64,000 nucleotides of DNA from Bacillota bacterium. Lineage in GTDB: Bacteria > Bacillota > Clostridia > Christensenellales > Borkfalkiaceae. The notes beneath the pieces are model-generated. The model searched no databases. It saw nothing but the letters and a program-made list of their open reading frames with translations, and was not told the DNA's origin. How positions within the stretch are numbered: position 1 is the first letter of the stretch; every line of letters begins with the position of its first letter. Shown here piece by piece: positions 24,695 to 33,641 of this stretch. The stretch covers positions 1 to 64,000 of the forward strand of contig QAKE01000084.1 of the NCBI GenBank assembly GCA_003343995.1, in the 5' to 3' direction. Made by a program: the position numbers and the translations under genes.

Positions 24695-25441
24695 TTAAGC
24701 GCGGGCAAGTCCGTCCACGCTGAGCACCACGCCGGAAATATAGCTCGCCATGTCGCTCGCGAGGAACACGAAGGCGTTCGCCATATCCTCGGGCTCGCCG
24801 ATGCGGCGCAGGGGAATGGTGTTGATCAGCGGCTGAATCATTTCCGTGGGCAGCGCGCGCACCATGTCGGTGTTGGTGATGCCGGGGGCGACGGCGTTCA
24901 CGCGGATGCCGCTCGGTCCGAGTTCGCGGGCGAGGGAAAGCGTCATGCCGTTCACCGCAAATTTGCTGGTGGGGTACGCCACGCCGGAGGGCTGGGCGTA
25001 AATGCTCACCATGCTGCTGGTGTTGATGATATTGCCGCTGCCTTGCGCTTTCATGTCGTCCACGACGGCGCGGGTGCAGTTGAATACGGCGGTCACGTTC
25101 AGATCCATGGTCTTTTTGAACATTTCCGCGGTGTAAGAGGTAATCGGTTCGGACGCGGAAACGCCCGCGTTGTTCACGAGAATATCGATTCTGCCGTATT
25201 TGGCATGCACGGCGTCGAACGCCTTTTTCACCGCGTCGTAATCGGTAAGATCGGGGCTGATGCCTTCCACTTCCCACGCGGCGTTTTCCGCTTTCAGTTC
25301 GGCAACGGCTTTTTCCGCCGTCGCGGGGCGGGAGCCGCAAAGCACGACTTTCGCGCCCTGCTGCAGATAGGCTTTCACGATGGCAAAGCCGATGCCGCGC
25401 GTTCCGCCGGTTACGATTGCAATTTTGTCTTTCAATAACAT
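24695..25441 (-). CDS. SDR-family oxidoreductase, 3-oxoacyl-ACP reductase-like
   Basis: 248 aa classical SDR: TGGTRGIG (11-18), NNAG (90-93), Y156 and K160 in YPTSK and a PGITNTDM stretch. Distinct from the FabG-like gene at 2651 in the window. Start at 25441 is supported by GGAGGAAATGAG just upstream; the frame runs further but without a site. Its substrate is unknown; located between two regulators and not clearly in the sugar locus. Confidence 0.85.
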   Translation of the reverse strand: MLLKDKIAIVTGGTRGIGFAIVKAYLQQGAKVVLCGSRPATAEKAVAELKAENAAWEVEGISPDLTDYDAVKKAFDAVHAKYGRIDILVNNAGVSASEPITSYTAEMFKKTMDLNVTAVFNCTRAVVDDMKAQGSGNIINTSSMVSIYAQPSGVAYPTSKFAVNGMTLSLARELGPSGIRVNAVAPGITNTDMVRALPTEMIQPLINTIPLRRIGEPEDMANAFVFLASDMASYISGVVLSVDGLARA

Positions 25442-25533
25442 AATCTCATTTCCTCCGAGAATTTTCTGCTTATAGTATACTACAAATTCGCCGAAAATCA
25501 AATAAAAACCGAAAAAGATTTGTAAATTTCGTA

Positions 25534-25561
25534 AAAACGGGCGCGTTCAAGCGTCCGTTTT
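25534..25561 (-). terminator. Terminator after the ArsR-like regulator (minus strand)
   Basis: An 11-bp stem (25534-25544 with 25551-25561, one wobble), loop of six bases, and a T-run on the minus strand. It ends the regulator transcript. Confidence 0.7.
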
Positions 25562-25565
25562 TCGT

Positions 25566-26510
25566 TTAAATCATCGTCATCACGATTGCCTGCGGAAAAT
25601 CGCCGAAGGATTTGCCGAAAAGGTTGATGCCCCCTTTGTGCGCCGCGTCCTCCTTGATTTCAAGGGAAAATTTCACGTAGCCCGCGCGGAGCAGGTTTAA
25701 ATCGTCGATGGTCACCGCGGCGTTTTTGAGCACGTTGTTCACGTAAACCCCGTTGGCGTTTACGGTGAATTTCATCAGCACGCCGTACTGCGTACTGATG
25801 ACCGGCCAGTATGCGGGGGTGTATTTGCCCCGTCTGCCGCCGAAATCGCCGGCGGAAGTGAAGGTGTCGATTTCCACGTCGTTTATGCTTACGGTAATGT
25901 CGCTCGGCCATTTGTTGCGGTGATAAATGGTTTCCGAGCACACCTCGAAGGAAACGCTGATTTCCTTATAGCATTTATACTGCGCGGCGGGCAGTTTGTA
26001 GCTGACGAACCCCGTGTTGAACCAAAGCAGCTCCGCGGCGACGCGCTCGGCGGCGAAAAATTCCGCGGGGTTGTCGAAATCGCCGATTTTATCGGTTTTT
26101 CCCACCATGCCGCAGGGCGCGGTGATGTCGCAATCGGAAAACAGCCCCACGGGCATTTCCGTAACGTAGCCCGCGTTTTCCGTGGGGTGCACGACGTCCT
26201 CGAAAGTGATATTCGCGCTCAGCGCCGCCTTGGCGCACAGCTTGGAATGTCCCTTCGGCCCCGGTTTGTAGCTGACGAAAATCAGCCCCGCCTCCGTGAG
26301 CGCGTCCACATGGCGGGAAACGGAGGAGAGGGGAACGTCCAGATGCTCCGCGATTTCCACGAGGTATTTCGGCTCGGACTGCAGCAGCTCGAGAACGGCG
26401 AGCCGTTCGGGAATGGAGATGGCTTTGCCCAATTTCACGATATCGTCGTGGTGCAGCTTGTTGTTGATGGAAAAATTCAGCTTTTTTTCCGGCGTGAGTT
26501 TGTCGCTCAT
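25566..26510 (-). CDS. ArsR-like winged helix regulator with beta-rich C-terminal domain
   Basis: 314 aa. Residues about 24-95 form an HTH of ArsR type (IPERLAVLELLQ...PLSSVSRHVDALTEAGLI). The remaining 220 residues are beta-rich with GDFGGRRGKYTPAYWP, QYGVL and GGINLFGKSFGDFPQAI, a family seen next to sugar loci in Firmicutes; it may bind a carbohydrate, but this is inference. Start 26510 follows a near-consensus promoter; the frame continues upstream but includes AT-rich non-coding DNA. It diverges from the ABC operon at 27027 and is the best candidate for its control. Confidence 0.82.
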   Translation of the reverse strand: MSDKLTPEKKLNFSINNKLHHDDIVKLGKAISIPERLAVLELLQSEPKYLVEIAEHLDVPLSSVSRHVDALTEAGLIFVSYKPGPKGHSKLCAKAALSANITFEDVVHPTENAGYVTEMPVGLFSDCDITAPCGMVGKTDKIGDFDNPAEFFAAERVAAELLWFNTGFVSYKLPAAQYKCYKEISVSFEVCSETIYHRNKWPSDITVSINDVEIDTFTSAGDFGGRRGKYTPAYWPVISTQYGVLMKFTVNANGVYVNNVLKNAAVTIDDLNLLRAGYVKFSLEIKEDAAHKGGINLFGKSFGDFPQAIVMTMI

Positions 26511-26546
26511 TTTATCACTTCCGATTTTCAGTATCGTTTTTGAAAT

Positions 26547-26575
26547 ATTATAGCAGAAGGCGGAAGTCTTGTCAA
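26547..26575 (-). promoter_or_regulatory. Consensus promoter for the ArsR-like regulator (minus strand)
   Basis: On the minus strand TTGACA (26570-26575), 17-bp spacer, TATAAT (26547-26552) with TGC before it. A perfect consensus pair, about 30 nt before the ATG. Confidence 0.88.
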
Positions 26576-26803
26576 TACCGCAATTTGCGCGCGCGGCAAA
26601 AAAGGGAAAATCAAGGAAATTTTGGATATAAAATACGGACTTCGCCGCCGCCCGAAACGGAAAAAATAAAATATTTTTGCCGCCTTTTTTAAAAAAATAA
26701 AAATTCAAATTTGCCAGTAAACCGTTTGTGAAGTTCAAAACGACTTCCATTTTTGCGTAGTGGTTTTATTTTAAAACATTAAATATTGGAAGGGGCTTAC
26801 CTA

Positions 26804-26831
26804 TTGACAATTATTCTATTTGTGTTAAAAT
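26804..26831 (+). promoter_or_regulatory. Promoter for the first glycan ABC operon
   Basis: TTGACA (26804-26809), 16-bp spacer, TAAAAT (26826-26831). Leader of about 190 nt before the binding-protein ATG at 27027. Confidence 0.75.
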
Positions 26832-26872
26832 GAAATCGAAAGGGCGGGGAAGTCCCCGCGATACAAAAAACT

Positions 26873-26969
26873 TATACCTTTACTGAATAGGGGAATTTTT
26901 CCTTTTCGCACCGTAATTTTATAAATTACGGTGTTTTTTTATGCCCGATCGCCGTTCAGCAAAGGTATA
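26873..26969 (+). promoter_or_regulatory. Leader inverted repeat enclosing a terminator
   Basis: TATACCTTTACTGAA (26873-26887) faces TTCAGCAAAGGTATA (26955-26969), complementary at 14 of 15 positions. Between them sits a perfect terminator hairpin. The two arms could form a long-range RNA stem that competes with or brings together the terminator, or be twin sites for a DNA-binding protein. Function is inference. Confidence 0.6.
26909..26940 (+). terminator. Leader terminator (attenuator candidate)
   Basis: An 11-bp perfect stem (26909-26919 with 26923-26933), loop TAT, then seven T. It lies between promoter and first gene, so full expression needs read-through or antitermination; alternatively the promoter makes a roughly 100-nt RNA. 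Confidence 0.8.
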
Positions 26970-27026
26970 GAAAATTTGTATAGTTCTCGCTAACAAATAA
27001 AAAAATACGCGACAAGGAGAAAGAAA

Positions 27027-28757
27027 ATGAAAAGATGCAGTTTACTTTTAGCCGTTCTGCTGCTGATCGGTTCGGCGGCGTTCACCGCTTGCAACCGCGA
27101 AGACGGGCTGGAAATCGACACGTCCAAAACGCAGCTTTACGTCAGCAACTACACCGGCGGTTACGGCAACGAATGGCTGACTTCGGCAGTCGATCGGTTT
27201 CAGCAGAAATATGCGGAAACGGAATTTGAGGCGGGCAGCGGCAAAAAAGGCGTTCAGGTCGTCGTTCTCGACGGCAAGGAAACGGGCACGGTCGTGTTCA
27301 ACACGATGCGGGCTTCCTCCGCGGAGGTGTTCTTTACCGAAGGCGTTTACGCGAGCGACTTCGTCAACGCCGGCTTGGTTGCCGACATCACCGATATCGT
27401 AACGGAGGATCTGACGATGTACGGCGAGAGCGGGAGCATCGAAGACAAGCTCACCGACGCGCAGAAGGATTACTTCGGCATGGTCGAAAACGGTCAGACG
27501 CATTATTATATGGTTCCGCATTATCAGTCCTTCCGCGGTCTGGTATACGACGTGGATCTCTTCGACGAAGAAAAACTCTTTATCGCGAAGAACGGCGCGC
27601 CCAGCGAAACGCTGCAGACCGGCGGCACCTTCTCCGGTACGTACGTATTCACCAACGAGGCGGGGGACCGCTCCGCCGGACCCGATAAACTGTACGGCAC
27701 GAGCGACGACGGACTGCCCGCCACCTACGAGGAGTTTTACGCCCTCGCGGACAAGATGGGCAGCAAGGGCATCACGCCCGTCAGCTACGCCGGCTCGGTG
27801 CAGGTGTATTACGACGACTTCCTCACCGCGCTCGAAGCGGACGACGCAGGACTCAACGACATGATGGCAAACTACACCTTCTCCGGAACGGTCGATTCCA
27901 TCGTCGATATTTCCACCGTCAAGTCCGACGGCACGTATCAGCTGGCGGATCCCGTCGAAATGAACAACAGAAACGGCTATCTCATGGCCCGTCTGGAAGG
28001 CAAGTACAACGCTCTCAAGTTTACCGAACGCTTGGTGACGGGCGGCAAATACGGCCCGTATTTTTCCACCGATTGCTTCAGCTCGGTCAGCCATATCGAA
28101 AATCAGAACAATTTCCTTTACGGCCGTTTCGGCGGGGATAAGCACATCGGCATGATCGTCGAGGGCTGTTTCTGGGAAAACGAAGCCGATCCCACCTTCC
28201 GCAGCATGGCGAACCGCTACGGCGCGGAGGCGGGCAGATACGAACGCCGCTTCGCCATCATGCCCTATCCGAAGGCTACGCTCGACAAGGTCGGGGAACC
28301 GCTCACGCTGGTGGACTCTTTGATGAGCGCGGGCTTTATCAAGGCGGGGCTTGCCGAGGAGAAAACCGAGCTTGCCAAACTCTTTTTGCAGTTTTTGAAC
28401 ACCGACGAATCGCTCAGGGAATTTAACGTGCTCACCGGCGCGCCGAAATCTCTGGAATACGAACTGACGGATGCGGACAAAGATCAACTCAGCTATTTCG
28501 GCAACAGCCTGATCGAACTGCGCAACGCGGAAAACGTGGACATCGTTTACCCGTGCTCCTCCAACTCCATCTACCGCTCCAATCCCGCGAACTTCTTCAG
28601 CTCGACGGAATGGAACGGCATTTCGGAGGGCGTGCCCTATTCCGATCCGCAAAAGCTCATGAACGACAAGGACAAGAGCGCGTACGATATGTTCCTCGGC
28701 ATTTCCAACCGCGTAACGCAGGCATCTTGGAACAACTCCTACAGCAATTTCTTCTGA
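27027..28757 (+). CDS. ABC transporter extracellular sugar-binding lipoprotein (cassette 1)
   Basis: 576 aa. A lipoprotein signal peptide with lipobox FTAC, anchored C22, precedes a type I solute-binding domain of the family used for oligosaccharides. Size is larger than typical maltose-binding proteins. It captures the sugar outside and hands it to the two permeases that follow by 13 and 12 bp. AAGGAG site before ATG. Expression would depend on the leader attenuator. The ligand is not identified. Confidence 0.9.
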   Translation: MKRCSLLLAVLLLIGSAAFTACNREDGLEIDTSKTQLYVSNYTGGYGNEWLTSAVDRFQQKYAETEFEAGSGKKGVQVVVLDGKETGTVVFNTMRASSAEVFFTEGVYASDFVNAGLVADITDIVTEDLTMYGESGSIEDKLTDAQKDYFGMVENGQTHYYMVPHYQSFRGLVYDVDLFDEEKLFIAKNGAPSETLQTGGTFSGTYVFTNEAGDRSAGPDKLYGTSDDGLPATYEEFYALADKMGSKGITPVSYAGSVQVYYDDFLTALEADDAGLNDMMANYTFSGTVDSIVDISTVKSDGTYQLADPVEMNNRNGYLMARLEGKYNALKFTERLVTGGKYGPYFSTDCFSSVSHIENQNNFLYGRFGGDKHIGMIVEGCFWENEADPTFRSMANRYGAEAGRYERRFAIMPYPKATLDKVGEPLTLVDSLMSAGFIKAGLAEEKTELAKLFLQFLNTDESLREFNVLTGAPKSLEYELTDADKDQLSYFGNSLIELRNAENVDIVYPCSSNSIYRSNPANFFSSTEWNGISEGVPYSDPQKLMNDKDKSAYDMFLGISNRVTQASWNNSYSNFF

Positions 28758-28770
28758 TGCGGAGGTTTTC

Positions 28771-29700
28771 ATGACAAGTGTAAACGAAAGCGGACTCGGG
28801 AAAAAGCAGGCGATCGCCGCAAAGCTGAAAACCTACATATTTCCCGTCGTCATGCTCGCGTATCCCATCGTGCAGGTGCTGATATTCTACGTCGGCGTGA
28901 ACGTCAACTCCCTGCTTTTGGCGTTCAAGATTTACGACGATAACGGCGTATACAGCTGGGCGGGCTTTTCCAACTTCAAAACGGTGTTTTACGAACTGAC
29001 GCACGATCCCACGTTTTCGTCGGGGATGCTCAATTCCGTCATCGTGCTGGCGGTTTCGGTGCTCATCACCACGCCGCTGTCCACGCTGTTTTCCTACTTC
29101 GTGTACAAAAAATACCGCGGGGCGGAGTTTTTCAAGGTGATGCTCGTGCTGCCGATGATCACTTCGAGCCTCGTCATGGTGCTCACCTTTACCGATTTCG
29201 TCGATAAATTTCTGCCGATGTTTTTCAAGCGGCATTTCGACGTGAATATGCCGAATCTCGTTTCCAACATCAACACGCAGTTTTACGTGCTCCTCTTTTA
29301 CGCGGTCATCGTGGGCTTCGGCTCCTCGTCGCTGCTTTATCTGGGGGCGATGAACGGCATACCGCCGGAAATGATCGAGGCGGGCAAGATGGACGGCGTA
29401 ACGCCGCTGCGGGAATTTATAAACCTCGTGTTGCCCTCCATATACGGCACGTTCAGCACGCTCATCATCGTCGCGGTGGCGGGGGTGTTCACGAACCAGC
29501 TCAACTTATACAGCTTTTTCGGTAAAGGCGCGCAGCCGCAGAATTCCACCATCGGCTACTATTTGTACAATCAGACGCAGTCGGCGTCGCTCGCGGGCTA
29601 TCCCCGCCTTGCGGCGATGGGGATCATCTTTACGCTGATCGTCGCGCCCGTCACCTTGTTGGTGAGATATGTCGTCAACAAATTCGATCCGACGGAGTAA
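28771..29700 (+). CDS. ABC sugar permease, MalF/UgpA type (cassette 1)
   Basis: 309 aa with six transmembrane segments. The EAA loop EAGKMDGVTPLREFINLVLPSI, which docks the ATPase, is intact. First permease of the pair; GGAGG site just before ATG. No ATPase gene is in this cluster, so a shared MsmX/UgpC-type ATPase elsewhere is expected from family practice. Confidence 0.92.
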   Translation: MTSVNESGLGKKQAIAAKLKTYIFPVVMLAYPIVQVLIFYVGVNVNSLLLAFKIYDDNGVYSWAGFSNFKTVFYELTHDPTFSSGMLNSVIVLAVSVLITTPLSTLFSYFVYKKYRGAEFFKVMLVLPMITSSLVMVLTFTDFVDKFLPMFFKRHFDVNMPNLVSNINTQFYVLLFYAVIVGFGSSSLLYLGAMNGIPPEMIEAGKMDGVTPLREFINLVLPSIYGTFSTLIIVAVAGVFTNQLNLYSFFGKGAQPQNSTIGYYLYNQTQSASLAGYPRLAAMGIIFTLIVAPVTLLVRYVVNKFDPTE

Positions 29701-29712
29701 GGAGGGAACGGT

Positions 29713-30618
29713 TTGGAAAAAGCAATCAACAAACGGCGGGAAAAAACGCCGAAACCGAAATTTACCGTCATGGCGGTCATTCTCCTGATCGGGCTCGTCG
29801 TCTATACGCTCTGTCTGGTGCTGCCGCTGTGTTACGGTCTGATGACCTCGCTCAAAACCAACGAGGATTACACACTCAATCCCATCGGGTTTCCCAATCC
29901 GCTCTCCTTCGAGAACTACGCGAAGGCGTTCGAGGGATTTTTCGTAAAAATTTACTCCGCAAACAGCATGAAAAACGTGTACATCGAAAAGATGGTGCTC
30001 AATTCTCTGCTGTACGCGCTGGGATGCTCGTTCATGAGCGTTGCGGTGCCGTGCCTTGCGGCGTACGTCGTGGCAAATTACAAGTATAAAATCTGCAACG
30101 TCATCTACGTTTTCGTCATCATTTCCATCATTCTGCCCATCGTCGGCTCGCTGCCCAGCGAATTGCAGCTCGCGAAATCGCTCGGCTTGTACGACAACTT
30201 CTTCGGGCTTTGGATCTTGAGCGGACACATCCGCAGCATGTATTTTCTGATTTTGCACGCCACCTTCAAAGCCTTTCCCAAAGACTACGCGGAGGCGGCG
30301 AAAATCGACGGCGGCGGGCCCTTCACGGTGTTTTTCCGCATCATGATCCCGCTCACCAAAAACGTGTTTTTCACGATCATGCTCATCAAGTTTATCGAAT
30401 TTTGGAACGATTACCAGACGGCGCTCATCTACATGCCGTCCAACCCCACGCTTTCGTACGGGCTGTATCTGTTCCGTTTCAACACCAATACCGAATTTGC
30501 GACCACGCCGATGACGCTCACCGGCTGCATGATGGTATTTTTGCCGATCCTCGTCATCTTCTTGTGTTTCCGCAACCGCATCATCGGAAACCTGACGATC
30601 GGCGGATTGAAAGGCTAA
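29713..30618 (+). CDS. ABC sugar permease, MalG/UgpE type (cassette 1)
   Basis: 301 aa with six transmembrane segments and an EAA loop EAAKIDGGGPFTVFFRIMIPL. Starts at TTG (29713), preceded by GGAGGG at 29701-29706; the first residues are basic and cytoplasmic. Completes the importer with the MalF-type partner. Ends GLKG, common in this family. Confidence 0.92.
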   Translation: MEKAINKRREKTPKPKFTVMAVILLIGLVVYTLCLVLPLCYGLMTSLKTNEDYTLNPIGFPNPLSFENYAKAFEGFFVKIYSANSMKNVYIEKMVLNSLLYALGCSFMSVAVPCLAAYVVANYKYKICNVIYVFVIISIILPIVGSLPSELQLAKSLGLYDNFFGLWILSGHIRSMYFLILHATFKAFPKDYAEAAKIDGGGPFTVFFRIMIPLTKNVFFTIMLIKFIEFWNDYQTALIYMPSNPTLSYGLYLFRFNTNTEFATTPMTLTGCMMVFLPILVIFLCFRNRIIGNLTIGGLKG

Positions 30619-30638
30619 TCATAACAGGAGGAAAAATT

Positions 30639-33629
30639 ATGAGTAGGACAAAAAAGTCGCTTTTGGCGTGCCTTTCGGCGGTCATCGCCGTCAGCCTTTC
30701 CGTCGCGGCGGTCATCGCCTTCGCGTCGGAGCCGGACGGATTGAACGGACTGCCCGACGGCATTGAAACGGGCGTGACCAACGAACTGCCCGTCGGAACG
30801 ACGCTGGAACTCGGCGGCGCGTATATCGTTACAGACGGCGCGAAACTGCAAACCTATGTGGAAACGTCCATGCCCGACGGACGCGTGAACGCCTCGAAAA
30901 CCCTCGAACTCGACACGATGGGGGTTTACGAAATCGCGTTTTACGCTTACACCGCCGCTGGGGAATACACGGAACACGTGCTCGACGTTTACGCGTATAA
31001 CGAAACCTTTTCTTTCGACGACGAGATTTCCTCTTCGCAGTACGGCGAGCATAAAAACGCGGCGGGCGTATTCGGCGAAGTCGTTTCCCTCTACGAGGGC
31101 GCGACGGCGACCTACGGAAAGGTGATCGACCTCAACGGCTACGACGTGAACGACGTCGTGTTCGAATGGCTGCCCGTCGCTTCCACGGTGGGCGCGGGGG
31201 ATTTCACTTACGTGGAATTTACCTTCACCGACCTTTACGACGACAGCAATTATTTCAAGGTTTCCGGCAATTATCATCATGCTTACAAGGAAACCTATTT
31301 CAAGGCGGCGGCGCCCGATCAGATCCTCACCGGCTGGTATTCCACCGGCGGATGGGCGAACGTCGGCAACGAATACGGCTCCAACGCGATGGTCAGCTTT
31401 TACAACACCCCGCGCTGGGGCGGCGCCATCGAAAAGGACAGCATGAAGCTGAAATTCGACAGCAAGGCGAAAGCCGTGCACGTGGGCGACGTGTTCGTCA
31501 TCGATTTTGACGATCCGAAATATTTTTCCAACCTCTGGGACGGCTTTACGACGGGCGAATGTATCTTGAGCATGACGTGCGGCGGCTATGTGTCCGATAA
31601 ACCCGCGCAGTTCATGTTCCGCGAAATCGCCGGCGAAAAGCTCGACGGTACGCCGATCCGCGATACCGACGCGCCCAAGATCACCGTCGATTACGGCGTA
31701 TATTCCAAAGACACCATGCCGACGGCGAAGCTCGGCAGCTCCTATCCCGTGCCCGAAGCGACGGTGTGGGATACCTTCAACGGCGTGCTGAACGCGGAGG
31801 TTTCCGTGTGGCTGAATTACGGCAACAGCGCCGCCTCGCAGGTGGAAATCGTCAACGGCCGCTTTACGCCGACGCGCGCGGCAACCTATACCATCGTATA
31901 CGAGGCGAAGGATTATTCCGGCAACGCGGCGGTGGTAACCGTTCCGATTTATTCGAGCAATCAGATGAAAAACGTAACCGTCGCGCTCAAAAACGACGCC
32001 CCCGCGAGCTGGCTGCTCGGCGAGGTGCTCTCGGTGCACGGCTACACGGTGACGGGCGGCACGGGCGAATATTCCGTGGCGGTATCCGTTACCGCGCCCG
32101 ACGGCACGGAAACGGCGCTTTCCGACGGCGAAAACTATATTTTAACGCAGAAGGGACAGTACAAAGTGACCTATATCGCCACCGATTTTATCGGCAGCGT
32201 GGGGTATAACGCCTATCAGTTTGAAGTGACCGCCGCAGGCGTGCCCGTCTTTTACGACGACGCGGCGCTGCCCGATTACTTCATCGCCGGCGTAACGTAC
32301 ACCCTGCCCGCGCTCGCGGCGTTCGATTACGCTTCCGGCACGGCGCAGGCGGCGGACGTGAAGGTCCGCGTGACCGACGGCAGCGGCACGCGCGTGCTGG
32401 AGGGATTGGAATACGTTCCCTCGGGCGATACCGGAGACGTCGTCACCGTCGTGTATTTCGCGGCGAACAAGACGGGCGAGGGGAGCACCGCCGCGGTGAG
32501 CATTCCCGTCGTAAAGACGGGCACGCCCAATCAGCTCGATACCGCCGCGTATTTCGCGGGAACGGCGAAAGCGGCGCTTACGGCAAACGGCGAGAAGATG
32601 ATCGTCACGGCGAAAAATACCGGCGATACGGTAAAATATATTCTCCCCGTCATCGCCGACGGCTTTACCGTAGACATGAAACCCTACGGCGTGGGCAGTA
32701 CCCTTTCGAGCCTTACGCTTACGCTCAAAGACGCGGAAAACCCCGATATCGGGTTCGACGCGACGCTCGTAAAAACCGACATCGGCTCCAACCTCATCGT
32801 CGGCGGCATGACCTACGCGGTCAGCGCGTCGCTGGTATCCAGCCGCATGATTTTGAACTATTCCGCGGCGAACAACCAGCTCGCTCTCGGCGACACGAGC
32901 TATCCCGTAAACGGGTTCGGCGGATTTCCGAGCGGCAAAGCCTACGTTACGCTGACCTTCGGCGAACTGTCGGGCGATTACAATCTGGAAATAATGTCCG
33001 TCAATTCGCAGGTGTTCAACACCACGGTGGACGAAATCAAGCCGAAATTCAGCGTGCTCGGCGAATTCGGCGGCATCAAGGAGCTCGGCTCCACGGTGAC
33101 GGTGTATAAAGCGGCGGTTGCGGATATGTTCGATCCCTGCGTGACGGCTTACGTTACGGTGACGGGCGCGGACGGCAAGATCATGACGGCGGAGGACGGC
33201 ACCGTCCTCAACAAGGCGGACATCGGCAAGGAATACCGCATCCGTTTAGACAGCTACGGCTATTACCGCGTCGCCTATTATACGGAGGACTGGAACGAAA
33301 ACTTCGACAGGAATTTCGGCTATCAGTTTATCGTGGAGGACGTCGTCCGTCCGGAAATTTCCGTCAGCACGAAGGATTTGAAGGGCAGCGTCGGCAAGTC
33401 GGTAAAACTGCCGACAGCGACCGCCACCGATAATTACACCGCCGCGGAAAATCTGAAGATAAGCGTGTTCGTCATGCAGCCGGACGGCTACCTCGTGCGG
33501 GTAAAGACGGAGGGCGCCAACGCCTACCAGTATACGCCGCAGGCGGCGGGCAAATACACCGTGAGATATTACTGCATGGACGAAAGGGGCAACGGCGCAA
33601 TCGTGGAAGTTGTGCTGGCAGTTTCGTAA
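30639..33629 (+). CDS. large exported protein with Ig-like domains
   Basis: 996 aa. A Sec signal peptide (VSLSVAAVIAFA cut before SEP; no lipobox) leads to a beta-rich chain: an N-terminal carbohydrate-module-like region with WYSTGGWANVGNEYGSNAMVSFYN, and several Ig/DUF5011-like repeats (DAPKITVDYG, EATVWDTFNG, PDGTETALSDG, PEISVSTKD, PTATATDNYTAAENLKISVFV). No sortase motif or lipobox, so how it stays at the cell is unclear. It probably binds the glycan; enzymatic residues were not recognised. AGGAGG before ATG at 30639. Upstream in-frame sequence is shadow of the permease. Confidence 0.78.
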   Translation: MSRTKKSLLACLSAVIAVSLSVAAVIAFASEPDGLNGLPDGIETGVTNELPVGTTLELGGAYIVTDGAKLQTYVETSMPDGRVNASKTLELDTMGVYEIAFYAYTAAGEYTEHVLDVYAYNETFSFDDEISSSQYGEHKNAAGVFGEVVSLYEGATATYGKVIDLNGYDVNDVVFEWLPVASTVGAGDFTYVEFTFTDLYDDSNYFKVSGNYHHAYKETYFKAAAPDQILTGWYSTGGWANVGNEYGSNAMVSFYNTPRWGGAIEKDSMKLKFDSKAKAVHVGDVFVIDFDDPKYFSNLWDGFTTGECILSMTCGGYVSDKPAQFMFREIAGEKLDGTPIRDTDAPKITVDYGVYSKDTMPTAKLGSSYPVPEATVWDTFNGVLNAEVSVWLNYGNSAASQVEIVNGRFTPTRAATYTIVYEAKDYSGNAAVVTVPIYSSNQMKNVTVALKNDAPASWLLGEVLSVHGYTVTGGTGEYSVAVSVTAPDGTETALSDGENYILTQKGQYKVTYIATDFIGSVGYNAYQFEVTAAGVPVFYDDAALPDYFIAGVTYTLPALAAFDYASGTAQAADVKVRVTDGSGTRVLEGLEYVPSGDTGDVVTVVYFAANKTGEGSTAAVSIPVVKTGTPNQLDTAAYFAGTAKAALTANGEKMIVTAKNTGDTVKYILPVIADGFTVDMKPYGVGSTLSSLTLTLKDAENPDIGFDATLVKTDIGSNLIVGGMTYAVSASLVSSRMILNYSAANNQLALGDTSYPVNGFGGFPSGKAYVTLTFGELSGDYNLEIMSVNSQVFNTTVDEIKPKFSVLGEFGGIKELGSTVTVYKAAVADMFDPCVTAYVTVTGADGKIMTAEDGTVLNKADIGKEYRIRLDSYGYYRVAYYTEDWNENFDRNFGYQFIVEDVVRPEISVSTKDLKGSVGKSVKLPTATATDNYTAAENLKISVFVMQPDGYLVRVKTEGANAYQYTPQAAGKYTVRYYCMDERGNGAIVEVVLAVS

Positions 33630-33641
33630 AAAGGAGCGATT

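Larger units (their letters stand above)
26511..27026. other. Regulatory region between the regulator and the first ABC operon
   Basis: 516 bp without genes. It holds the minus-strand regulator promoter (26547-26575), an AT-rich stretch with homopolymer tracts (about 26,600-26,770), the operon promoter (26804-26831), a GC hairpin GCGGGGA/TCCCCGC (about 26845-26860), the nested inverted repeat (26873-26969) and a terminator (26909-26940). No ORF with codon bias was found. Confidence 0.7.

Noticed and set aside
26511..26750. Upstream extension of the ArsR-like regulator
   Set aside because: It would include the regulator's own consensus promoter and AT-rich non-coding DNA.
27048..28772. Long minus-strand frame of 574 codons antisense to the first binding-protein gene
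   Set aside because: It is a shadow of a GC-rich real gene: no ribosome site, low-complexity His/Arg/Val composition and no known domain.
30210..30638. Upstream in-frame extension of the exported Ig-like gene
   Set aside because: It overlaps the permease gene in another frame; the ATG at 30639 has AGGAGG and a signal peptide right after.
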